64,000 nucleotides of DNA from an uncultured Eubacteriaceae bacterium (GTDB taxonomy: Bacteria; Bacillota; Clostridia; Lachnospirales; CAG-274). The position numbers were made by a program, and so were the translations under genes. The stretch covers positions 30,757-94,756 of the forward strand of contig CAMMIW010000009.1 in NCBI GenBank assembly GCA_946497035.1, given 5' to 3'. Under the pieces are notes generated by a model that was not told the DNA's origin, did no database searches, and saw only the letters and a list, made by a program, of their open reading frames with translations. Below, piece by piece: positions 21,967 through 29,439 of the stretch (within the stretch, counting starts at the first letter, position 1; every line of letters begins with the position of its first letter).

Positions 21967-22033
21967 CCTAAAAATTATGTAATTATTTTGGGTATGGAAA
22001 AATTTTTAAGTAAAACCATATGCTGATATGTTT

Positions 22034-22062
22034 ATTATATAACTTTTTTATATAAAAATCAA
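22034..22062 (-). promoter_or_regulatory. Sigma-A promoter of spoVG
   Basis: On the minus strand TTGATT (22062-22057), 17 bp, TATAAT (22039-22034). Start of transcription is expected near 22027, leaving a leader of about 147 bases. No obvious sigma-H motif is seen. Confidence 0.6.
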
Positions 22063-22258
22063 TAATTATTTTGAAAAAATTTTGTAAATTTTATAAATGT
22101 ATCAATATTTTTTTATTATAGGTTGTTTAATTATCATAAATGAATAGTTATATATTACAATTAAGACGTTATTTTTTACAATGCATTTTTCAATTTTTTT
22201 TGAATATATAAATAGTATATTTTGGTTAATAATATAAATAGGTTAATATAATTAATAG

Positions 22259-22287
22259 TTGATAAAATATATTAATATATATATAAT
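22259..22287 (+). promoter_or_regulatory. Sigma-A promoter of murC
   Basis: TTGATA (22259-22264), 17 bp, TATAAT (22282-22287). Transcription would start near 22294, which leaves only a short leader before the ribosome site at 22308. Confidence 0.6.
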
Positions 22288-22325
22288 ATACCTAGGTATA
22301 AATTATGTTAGGAGATAAAGCTATT

Positions 22326-23714
22326 ATGCATACAATAAATATAAAAAATATTTTTCCTTATAAAAAGCTATATTTTATAGGCATAGGCGGTGTTAGTATG
22401 TCTGGCCTTTGTGAAATACTTTTAGCCGAAGGTGGTTATCATATATTAGGTTCTGATAACAATTATTCTAACCTTATAGAAAATCTTATTAAAAAAGGTG
22501 TTACTGTTTATATAGGCCAAAATAGAGATAATATTACAGAAGATATAGATTTAGTTGTATATACTGCTGCTATAAAAGAAGATAACGAAGAATTTATAAG
22601 AGCTAAAGAGCTTAATTTAAAAATGGTTGAGCGTTCCCAATTTTTAGGCGAGCTTATGAAAGCTTATAAATACCCTTTATGTATAGCAGGTACACACGGT
22701 AAAACTACTACATCTTCTATGGTATCTGAGGTTTTTTTACAAGCTAAAAAAGATCCTACTATATCTATAGGTGGCATACTTTCATCTATTAATAGTAATT
22801 TTAAAGTAGGCAAAAAAGATTATATTGTTTTAGAAACTTGTGAATATTGTGATACATTTTTAAAATTTAATCCACATTCTGCCATTATATTAAATATAGA
22901 TGAAGATCATTTAGATTATTTTAAAGATATTAACCAAATATATGAAAGCTTTAGAAAATTTGCAAAGCTAGTTAAAGAAGATGCTTGTCTTGTTATAAAT
23001 AGCCATATTAAAGACTATGAAAAAATAGTAAAAGATTTAAAATGTAACGTTATAACATATGGGGAAAATGAGCATAGTATGTGGCAGGCTAAAAATATTA
23101 TTTTTGATGAGCTTGGCTGTGCAACATATGATGCATATTATAATAATAAATTTATGTATAATATAAAACTAAGTGTTGTAGGCCTTCACAATGTTTATAA
23201 TTCTTTATCTGTATGTGCTTTAGCTCATTTTTATGACTTAGACAAAGAAAGCATAGAAAAAGGACTTAATAATTTTAAAGGGACAAACAGACGTTTTCAA
23301 TATAAAGGAACATTTAACGGTGCAAAAATAATAGATGATTATGCCCACCACCCAACAGAAATATTAGCCACTATAAAAGCAGCTAAAGCTCAAAAAATAA
23401 ACAATCTTTGGTGTATTTTTCAACCACATACTTACACTAGAACAAAAGCTTTATTAGACGATTTTGCTAAAGCTCTTTTAGAGTCAGATAATATTTTAAT
23501 ATGTGATATATATTCTGCTAGAGAAAAAGATACAGGAGAGATACACGCAAAAGACTTGGTAAACAAAATAGAAAAACTGGGGAAAAATGCTATATATATA
23601 GAAAATTTTGAATATGGAAAAAATTATATTCAAAAAAACTGCCAACCTAATGATATGTTGATAACTATGGGGGCAGGAAATGTGTATTTACTTGGAGAAA
23701 TGTTGCTAAGTTAA
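22326..23714 (+). CDS. murC: UDP-N-acetylmuramate--L-alanine ligase
   Basis: 462 residues; adds the first stem-peptide residue in peptidoglycan synthesis. The nucleotide-sugar domain begins YFIGIGGVSMSGLCEILL, the ATP loop is AGTHGKTTTSSM, and the C-terminal domain has IDDYAHHPTEI, shared by Mur ligases. The ATG at 22326 follows AGGAG (22309-22313) within the preceding codons; the earlier ATG at 22305 has no ribosome site. It is monocistronic and far from any mur or fts cluster. Confidence 0.95.
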   Translation: MHTINIKNIFPYKKLYFIGIGGVSMSGLCEILLAEGGYHILGSDNNYSNLIENLIKKGVTVYIGQNRDNITEDIDLVVYTAAIKEDNEEFIRAKELNLKMVERSQFLGELMKAYKYPLCIAGTHGKTTTSSMVSEVFLQAKKDPTISIGGILSSINSNFKVGKKDYIVLETCEYCDTFLKFNPHSAIILNIDEDHLDYFKDINQIYESFRKFAKLVKEDACLVINSHIKDYEKIVKDLKCNVITYGENEHSMWQAKNIIFDELGCATYDAYYNNKFMYNIKLSVVGLHNVYNSLSVCALAHFYDLDKESIEKGLNNFKGTNRRFQYKGTFNGAKIIDDYAHHPTEILATIKAAKAQKINNLWCIFQPHTYTRTKALLDDFAKALLESDNILICDIYSAREKDTGEIHAKDLVNKIEKLGKNAIYIENFEYGKNYIQKNCQPNDMLITMGAGNVYLLGEMLLS

Positions 23715-23796
23715 TAATTATCAACATAATCCACAATTTTTTCAACAAAAGTATATATAAATATTTTTTGCCTGTAAGGTTTATATAGAGGCATAT

Positions 23797-23851
23797 AAAA
23801 ATAACCAGTGAAAAACATTTAATATATAAGGTTTTTTACTAGTTATTTTTT
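23797..23851 (+). terminator. Terminator of murC
   Basis: An imperfect long stem (AAAATAACCAGTGAAAAAC with GTTTTTTACTAGTTATTTT) about 85 bases after the stop, ending in a T-run. It may also act on the convergent gene that ends at 23914. Confidence 0.6.
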
Positions 23852-23913
23852 AATTGTTTTATATTTATTAAAAAATATTATAAGATATTTAAAGTTTTCA
23901 ACATATATGTGTA

Positions 23914-24162
23914 TTACTTGTTGATAAGTGCTTCTTTTAATGCTTTTGCTAATTGATCTGGACAAGATGTAGCTTTATTCCCACAAGTTAAACCTTCTAG
24001 TTTTTTCACCACATCTTCTGCTTTTAAGCCTTCTACAAGGCTAGCTATGCCTTTAAGGTTGCCGTTACAACCACCGTTAAATGACACTTTTTTAACAATA
24101 TCTCCATCTAGTTCAAATTGTATATTTTTTGCACATACACCTTTTGTGTCAAAGTTATTCAT
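23914..24162 (-). CDS. TSCPD-domain protein
   Basis: 82 residues. KGVCAKNIQFELDGDIVKKV and FNGGCNGNLKGIASLVEG, then ATSCPDQLAKAL near the C-terminus, are the pattern of the small TSCPD-domain family (TIGR03905-like), related to the C-terminal domain of vitamin B12-dependent ribonucleotide reductase. Conserved cysteines (C10, C33, C61, C68) suggest metal or thiol chemistry. The function of the stand-alone form is unknown. Start has AAGGAG upstream. Confidence 0.82.
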   Translation of the reverse strand: MNNFDTKGVCAKNIQFELDGDIVKKVSFNGGCNGNLKGIASLVEGLKAEDVVKKLEGLTCGNKATSCPDQLAKALKEALINK

Positions 24163-24343
24163 ATTATCACTCCTTAAAAAATTATAATTAATAAAAGTAT
24201 ATCAACTAGGTTAAAAAATTTCAATATAAAAAATTTTTAAATTAAAATAATTGATAAATAGTATTTTTAAAGTTATAATTAATAATGTAAACTAATTTTT
24301 ATAAAATATTATGTTTTAAATAAAATAATAAGGAGGTTATAAA

Positions 24344-24694
24344 ATGGAAAATTTATTTTTACAATATCCAAAATGTACTACTTGTAAAAAAGCTAAAAAA
24401 TTTCTAGAAGATAATAACATATCTTTTATAAATAGAGATATAACTATAGATAATCCAACAAAAGAAGAGCTTAAAAGCTGGTATGAAAAAAGCGGACTTG
24501 AGCTTAAAAAATTTTTCAATACAAGCGGTGTTTTATATAGAGAGATGGGACTTAAAGATAAAATAAAAAATATGACAGAAGATGAAATGTTGGAGCTTTT
24601 ATCTACTGATGGTAAGCTTGTAAAAAGGCCTATTTTAGTAAATGATAATAAAGTTTTAGTAGGTTTTAAAGAAGAACTATATAAGTCTTTTTAA
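24344..24694 (+). CDS. ArsC/Spx-family thioredoxin-fold protein
   Basis: 116 residues. The CxxC motif CTTCKK (Cys13, Cys16) lies after the first strand. The rest follows the ArsC/Spx/YffB pattern: FINRDITIDNPTKEELKSWY, FFNTSGVLYREMGLKDKI, DGKLVKRPILV and LVGFKEELY. The Arg-Pro (RPI) before the last strand is conserved. It could be a reductase or a regulator of the Spx/MgsR type; sequence alone does not separate these. It is first in a run of six same-strand genes, 14 bases before the aminopeptidase. Confidence 0.88.
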   Translation: MENLFLQYPKCTTCKKAKKFLEDNNISFINRDITIDNPTKEELKSWYEKSGLELKKFFNTSGVLYREMGLKDKIKNMTEDEMLELLSTDGKLVKRPILVNDNKVLVGFKEELYKSF

Positions 24695-24708
24695 TAAGGA
24701 GGTATATT

Positions 24709-25959
24709 ATGGAAAATTTTTTTGAAAATAACCGCAAAAAAATAATTAATTCTTTAAAAGAAGAAAGATTTATGATAATCTTATTTTCAGGTAAAGCACA
24801 ACATAAAACTTGTGATCAATTTTTCCCTTTTGAGCCTAATAGAAATTTTTATTATATGACAGGTATAGATAAACCACATATTATATATATGGCTACAAAA
24901 AATGGAGAAAATATAGACGAAACATTATTTATAGAGAGATATGACGAACTAAAAGCAAAATGGGACGGAGCATCTATAGGAGAAGAAAAAGCAAAAAATA
25001 TATCTGGTATAGAAAATATAAAATATTTAGATGAATTTGAGCTTACTTTTTCTAATAATATGTTTAGAAACAACATAGAAAATGTATATTTAGATTTAGA
25101 AAATAGGTACTTAAACAACAGTAAATGTAGCTTTAAACAGGCTAATATAATAAAAGAAAATTATCCATATGCTAATATAAAAAATATATATAACAATATA
25201 GGTTATTGCAGGCTTTTTAAAGAAGACGAAGAAATAGAAAATTTAAAAAAGGCTATAGAAATAACTAAACAAGGTATAGAAAATATATGGAAAAATGCAA
25301 AGCCTAACATTATGGAATATGAGCTAGAAGCTTGTTTTGATTATGAGATTAAAAGAAATGGCTCAAAAGATAAAGCTTTTAATACAATACTTGCAAGTGG
25401 TAGCAACGCAACTGTTTTACACTATGGCGAAAATAACGATAAAATAAATGATGGAGAGCTTGTTCTTATAGATTTAGGTGCTACTTATAATTATTATAAT
25501 GCAGATATAACTAGAACTTTTCCAGTTAATGGAAAGTTTAGTGAAAGACAAAAACAACTATACAACATAGTTTTAGAAGGGCAAAGAAAAGTTATAGAGG
25601 CTATAAAACCAGGTTTACCATTTAAAAGGCTTAATGAAATATTAATAGAACATTATGAAGAAGAGCTTAAAAAAATAGGCCTTATAAAAGATAAAAGTGA
25701 AATATCAAAATATTATTATCACGGCGTTAGCCATTATTTAGGGTTAGATACTCACGACGTATCTAGAGATTTAGGCACAGATGGTGGCCTTAAAAAAGGT
25801 ATGGTTATAACAGTAGAGCCTGGCCTTTATATAGCAGAAGAAGGTATAGGCATAAGAATAGAAGATGATATATTAGTTACAGAAACAGGCTATGAAAATT
25901 TATCTAAAGATATAATAAAAACTGTAGAAGATATAGAAAATTTCTTTAAAAATAGATAA
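24709..25959 (+). CDS. Xaa-Pro aminopeptidase (M24B, aminopeptidase P)
   Basis: 416 residues, cytosolic. The N-terminal domain begins FFENNRKKIINSL, with FPFEPNRNFYYMTGI typical of aminopeptidase P. The pita-bread C-terminal domain has the five metal ligands: Asp in VLIDLGATYNYYNADITRTF (two Asp), His in HGVSHYLGLDTHD, Glu in VTVEPGLYI and Glu in GIRIEDDILVT. It removes N-terminal residues before proline. A ribosome site AAGGAGG precedes the ATG. Confidence 0.93.
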   Translation: MENFFENNRKKIINSLKEERFMIILFSGKAQHKTCDQFFPFEPNRNFYYMTGIDKPHIIYMATKNGENIDETLFIERYDELKAKWDGASIGEEKAKNISGIENIKYLDEFELTFSNNMFRNNIENVYLDLENRYLNNSKCSFKQANIIKENYPYANIKNIYNNIGYCRLFKEDEEIENLKKAIEITKQGIENIWKNAKPNIMEYELEACFDYEIKRNGSKDKAFNTILASGSNATVLHYGENNDKINDGELVLIDLGATYNYYNADITRTFPVNGKFSERQKQLYNIVLEGQRKVIEAIKPGLPFKRLNEILIEHYEEELKKIGLIKDKSEISKYYYHGVSHYLGLDTHDVSRDLGTDGGLKKGMVITVEPGLYIAEEGIGIRIEDDILVTETGYENLSKDIIKTVEDIENFFKNR

Positions 25960-25960
25960 A

Positions 25961-26664
25961 ATGAAAGAAACAGAGCTTTATGAACCTATAAAAAATTATC
26001 TTTTGCAAAATGGATATAAAGTTCAAGCAGAGGTTAAAAACTGTGATATAGCTTGCTTATATGAAAATAATCTTATTGTTATAGAGATTAAAAAACATTT
26101 AATTTAAAGCTTTTATATCAAGCTTTAGATAGAAAATCATTTGCCGATAAAGTTTTTGTAGCTATTAATAGGCCTAAAAATTTTAGAAAAAAAGAAGTTA
26201 AACATATGTTAAAAATATTAAAAGCTATGGATATAGGACTTATAACTGTTGCTTTAGATAGCCCTTTAAAAACAGTAGAAATAGTGTTACAACCTATAAA
26301 TAATGCTATAAAGAAAAAAGCAAGAAAAAGAGCTATAATATTAAATGAAATAGAAAAAAGAAACTTAAATATTAATTTAGGTGGTAGCACCAAAAAAGAT
26401 AGAGTATTAACTGCTTATAAAGAGAAAACTATATTTTTAGCTTGTGTTTTAAACAAAATAGAAAAAGGTAGCCCATCACATATAAAAAAACAATTTAACA
26501 TACAAAATGTTAGTAGCATTTTACAAAAAAACTATTATGGTTATTTTGAAAGAATAGAAAGAGGAATATATACTTTATCTAAAAAAGGAAAAGATATGCT
26601 AAAAGAAAATGAGTTTAAAGAGGCTATATTATATTATAATAAGGAGGTGGATAAACTTGTTTAA
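25961..26664 (+). pseudogene. Frameshifted PD-(D/E)XK-type gene (DUF2161-like)
   Basis: The frame opening at 25961 gives MKETELYEPIKNYLLQNGYK ... CDIACLYENNLIVIEIKK and stops at 26107. The reading then continues seamlessly in the -1 frame as TFNLKLLYQALDRKSFADKV and onward to 26664. Joined, this makes about 233 residues with the nuclease-like motif D29 ... E42-x-K44 and a C-terminal winged-helix-like part. The break lies in an A6 tract (26090-26095); one more A restores the frame. It may be a pseudogene, a sequencing error or a gene rescued by slippage. It sits 1 base after the aminopeptidase stop and overlaps map. Confidence 0.75.
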
Positions 26665-27529
26665 TATAGAGCGTAACGAAGAATGTTGGTGTGGTAGTGG
26701 TAAAAAATATAAAGCTTGCCATTTAAGAAAAGATGAAGAAATGTTATCACCTTTTCAAAAGCAAGGCTACCCCATACCTAGAAGAGATTTAATATTAACA
26801 GAAAAACAAATAGAAGGGATAGAGAAATCGGCAAAGCTTACAAAATCTATTATAGATGAGGCAGAAAAAATAATAAAAGAGGGCATTTCTACTTTAGAAA
26901 TAAATGACCTTGTTCATAAGCTAACTATAGACGCAGGAGCTGTACCTGCACCTCTTAATTATAATGGCTTTCCTAAAAGTTGTTGCACATCTATAAATAA
27001 TGTTATATGCCACGGTATACCATCTAAAAATGATATATTAAAAAATGGTGATATAATAAACTTAGATATAACTTCTATTTTAGATGGTTATTATTCAGAT
27101 ATGAGCCGTATGTATATGATAGGAGATGTATCTGACAATGCTAAAAAACTTGTAGAAGTTACAAAAGAATGTTTAATGGCAGGTATAGAGGCGGTAAAAC
27201 CTTATAGACCTATATCAGATATAGGCAACGCTATAAATGATATAGCTGATAAACATGGTTATGGAGTAGTTAGAGCATTAACAGGCCACGGTGTAGGTAT
27301 AAAATTTCACGAAGAGCCTAACATTAACCATTATAGAACAAATGCTAAAACTATGATAATGGTGCCTAATATGGTATTTACAATAGAACCTATGATTAAT
27401 GAAGGTACTTTCGATTGTTATGTAGGTAACGATAATTGGACAGTTTATACAAAAGATGATAAACTATCTGCCCAATGGGAACATACTATATTAGTTACAG
27501 AAACAGGTTATAAAATATTAACAGATTAA
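26657..27529 (+). CDS. map: Methionine aminopeptidase with N-terminal SEC-C zinc motif
   Basis: About 290 residues. An N-terminal SEC-C knuckle (ERNEECWCGSGKKYKACH, C-x-C-x8-C-H) precedes a type I MetAP fold with the metal ligands Asp-Asp (NLDITSILDGYYSDMSR), His (GHGVGIKFHEEP), Glu (FTIEPM) and Glu (WEHTILVTE). It removes the initiator Met from new proteins; the knuckle probably binds the ribosome. TTG at 26657 is the start, with AAGGAGGTGG at 26641-26650. A longer frame from 26609 would read through that ribosome site. This SEC-C form is usual in clostridia. Confidence 0.93.
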   Translation: MFNIERNEECWCGSGKKYKACHLRKDEEMLSPFQKQGYPIPRRDLILTEKQIEGIEKSAKLTKSIIDEAEKIIKEGISTLEINDLVHKLTIDAGAVPAPLNYNGFPKSCCTSINNVICHGIPSKNDILKNGDIINLDITSILDGYYSDMSRMYMIGDVSDNAKKLVEVTKECLMAGIEAVKPYRPISDIGNAINDIADKHGYGVVRALTGHGVGIKFHEEPNINHYRTNAKTMIMVPNMVFTIEPMINEGTFDCYVGNDNWTVYTKDDKLSAQWEHTILVTETGYKILTD

Positions 27530-27541
27530 GGAGAAGGCCTT

Positions 27542-28108
27542 ATGACAGAAAGAGAAAAAATGTTGGCAGAGATGCCCTATAACCCTGCCGATAAAGAGCT
27601 TGTAGAAATGAGAGCTTATGCAAGAAAAATGTGCAAAGAGTTTAACGATTGTGATACACAAGATAACAAAAAAAGGGAAAATATATTAAAAAATCTTTTT
27701 GGTAGCACAGGCGATAGCATATATATGGAGCCTAGCTTTAGATGTGATTATGGCAAAAATATTTATGTAGGCGAAAATTTTTATGCTAATTTTAATTGTG
27801 TTATATTAGATGTGGCAGAAGTTAAAATAGGCAAAAATTGTATGATAGTACCTAATGTGGCTATATATACTGCCACTCACCCAATAGACCCTATAGAAAG
27901 AAATAGTGGCATAGAATATGCTAAAAAAATAACTATAGGCGATAACTGTTGGCTTGGGGGCAACTGTGTTATATGCCCTGGTGTAACTTTAGGTAATAAT
28001 GTTGTTGTAGGAGCAGGAGCGGTTGTTACAAAAAGTTTTGGTGATAATGTAGTATTAGCAGGTAACCCTGCAAAAGTTATAAAAATAATAGAAAACAAAG
28101 GAGAATAA
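27542..28108 (+). CDS. Sugar O-acetyltransferase (maltose/galactoside acetyltransferase family)
   Basis: 188 residues. The N-terminal Mac domain (EREKMLAEMPYNPADKELVEMR ARAYARKM region) is followed by left-handed beta-helix hexapeptide repeats (IGKNCMIVPNVAIYTATHPI, IGDNCWLGGNCVICPGVTLG, VVVGAGAVV). The catalytic His lies in TATHPID. These enzymes acetylate maltose, galactosides or related sugars with acetyl-CoA. The ribosome site is AAGGAGAAGG. The true substrate is unknown. The gene is followed 2 bases later by an esterase, so acetylation and deacetylation may be paired. Confidence 0.92.
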   Translation: MTEREKMLAEMPYNPADKELVEMRAYARKMCKEFNDCDTQDNKKRENILKNLFGSTGDSIYMEPSFRCDYGKNIYVGENFYANFNCVILDVAEVKIGKNCMIVPNVAIYTATHPIDPIERNSGIEYAKKITIGDNCWLGGNCVICPGVTLGNNVVVGAGAVVTKSFGDNVVLAGNPAKVIKIIENKGE

Positions 28109-28110
28109 AA

Positions 28111-28947
28111 ATGGAAACTTATAAATTATGGGAAAATAACATACCTTTATTTGATGAAAATATTAAAAATGTAGAAAATGAAAATAGTTGTCAAATGGAT
28201 GCTTACCTTGTAGAAGATGAATTTGACGAAGAAAAAATAAGAGGTGCGATGGTTATATTACCAGGTGGTGGCTATGGTTTTTGCTCTGATGAAGGAGAAA
28301 AAATGGCAAGATGGTTAAACTTTTTTGGTATAAATGCATTTGTTGTAAAATATAGAGTAGCACCTTATAAACACCCTGCACCTTTATTAGATGCAAAAAG
28401 AGCTATAAGATATGTAAGATATAATGCAGAAAAATTTAGTATAGATCCTAACAAAGTAGGTATTTTAGGTTTTTCTGCCGGTGGCCATTTAGCAGGTTTG
28501 GTGGCAGAATTTTTTGATAAATTTGAAGAAAATGCTCAAGATGAAATAGACAAAATTTCTGCAAAACCAAATTTAGCTGTTTTATGTTATCCAGTTATAT
28601 CTTTATGTGAAAATTATGCTCACAAAGGATCTGCAAATAACCTTGTAGGAGAAGATGAAGAACTTAAAAAGATGTTATCTTTAGAAAAAAATGTGCGTGA
28701 AGATATGCCAGAGATGCTTTTATGGCATACATTAGAAGATACTACTGTTAGCGCTATAAACTCTTTAGAAATGGGTATAGCTCTTAAAAATAAAAATGTA
28801 CCTTATAGCTTACATATTTTCAATAAAGGTGCTCACGGTTCTGTGCTTGCTGAAAATATTGAGGGTACAAAAGAATGGTCAGATTCTTTAAAATCTATAT
28901 TAAAAAGCAGAGGTTTTATAGATAACCAATCTTATAGATGGTTATAA
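28111..28947 (+). CDS. Alpha/beta hydrolase (acetyl-esterase-like)
   Basis: 278 residues, no signal peptide. The oxyanion segment ILPGGGYGFCSDEGE, the nucleophile elbow GFSAGGHLAG (Ser), an Asp region (LWHTLEDTTV) and a terminal His (FNKGAHGSVL) make a complete triad. This pattern is that of the intracellular BD-FAE/xylan-esterase-like group acting on acetylated sugars. Its position next to a sugar acetyltransferase supports an esterase role; the substrate is inferred only. It is last in the operon and is followed by a GGCTGTAGAC terminator. Confidence 0.88.
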   Translation: METYKLWENNIPLFDENIKNVENENSCQMDAYLVEDEFDEEKIRGAMVILPGGGYGFCSDEGEKMARWLNFFGINAFVVKYRVAPYKHPAPLLDAKRAIRYVRYNAEKFSIDPNKVGILGFSAGGHLAGLVAEFFDKFEENAQDEIDKISAKPNLAVLCYPVISLCENYAHKGSANNLVGEDEELKKMLSLEKNVREDMPEMLLWHTLEDTTVSAINSLEMGIALKNKNVPYSLHIFNKGAHGSVLAENIEGTKEWSDSLKSILKSRGFIDNQSYRWL

Positions 28948-28953
28948 TTAATA

Positions 28954-28982
28954 TAAGGCTGTAGACTTTGTCTACAGCCTTA
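28954..28982. terminator. GGCTGTAGAC terminator between convergent genes
   Basis: A perfect 13-bp stem with loop TTT, 7 bases after the esterase stop and 45 bases below the end of the repeat-protein gene on the other strand. Confidence 0.82.
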
Positions 28983-29026
28983 GTTATTTTAAGGGGGCAC
29001 AAAATATAAAATTAAAAAGATAATCT

Positions 29027-29377
29027 TTAGTAATAATAATCGTAACCATAATTATTATAACCGTCATAACCACATCTGTTACATCTATCGTAGCTATAAT
29101 TGTTGCAACCATAGTTTTTGTATCAACCTCTGTTACAACCACAGTTGTTAGACCAACCTCTGTTACAACCACAGTTGTTAGACCAACCTCCGTTACAACC
29201 CCAGTTGTTAGACCAACCTCCGTTACAACCACAGTTGTTAGACCAACCTCTGTTGCAACCACAGTTGTTAGACCAACCTCTGTTGCAACCATAGTTGTTA
29301 GACCAACCTCCGTTACAACCCCAGTTATTAGACCAACCTCCATTGCAACCACCTAGCCAACCATAACCATATCTCAT
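29027..29377 (-). pseudogene. Cys/Gly/Asn/Trp ten-residue repeat protein, interrupted by TGA
   Basis: From the ATG at 29377 (AAGGAGGTG upstream) the frame encodes MRYGYGWLGG, then seven copies of C-N-[G/R]-G-W-S-N-N-[W/Y/C]-G, and stops at TGA 29125-29123 after 84 residues. The TGA stands exactly where TGG (Trp) is expected. Beyond it the frame stays open for 31 more residues of the same composition (YKNYGCNN ... GYDYYY) to a TAA at 29027. The 84-residue product may still be made. The repeats resemble low-complexity coat- or surface-type proteins, or Cys-rich metal binders; the function is unknown. The second open frame over this region is a shadow. Confidence 0.7.
29123..29355 (-). repeat. 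30-bp in-frame tandem repeat
   Basis: Seven to eight head-to-tail units of 30 bases differing at a few third-codon positions and at one variable codon (Trp, Tyr or Cys). There are no spacers, so this is a coding minisatellite, prone to copy-number change. Confidence 0.92.
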
Positions 29378-29439
29378 AAAAACACCTCCTTTTTTATATC
29401 CTAATGTATATTATTCAAAATAATAGAAAGTGTGACAGG

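Larger units (their letters stand above)
21967..22325. other. Gene-free interval between spoVG and murC
   Basis: About 360 bases, extremely AT-rich, with divergent promoters: TTGATT/TATAAT for spoVG (22062-22034) and TTGATA/TATAAT for murC (22259-22287). I see no coding region and no further structure. Confidence 0.6.

Noticed and set aside
26085..26100. Canonical programmed -1 slippery site at AAAAAAC
   Set aside because: The zero-frame codons are AAA AAA CAT, so the heptamer is not in the X-XXY-YYZ phase; no clear downstream pseudoknot is visible. Simple indel or poly-A slippage remains more likely.
28984..29352. 122-residue open frame with TEVGLTTVV repeats
   Set aside because: It is the shifted frame of the same repeat DNA, has no ribosome site, and owes its openness to the repeat composition.
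29123..29355. 30-bp periodic repeat resembling a CRISPR array
   Set aside because: Units are head to tail without spacers, in frame with a ribosome site and ATG, and vary at codon positions; it is a coding repeat.
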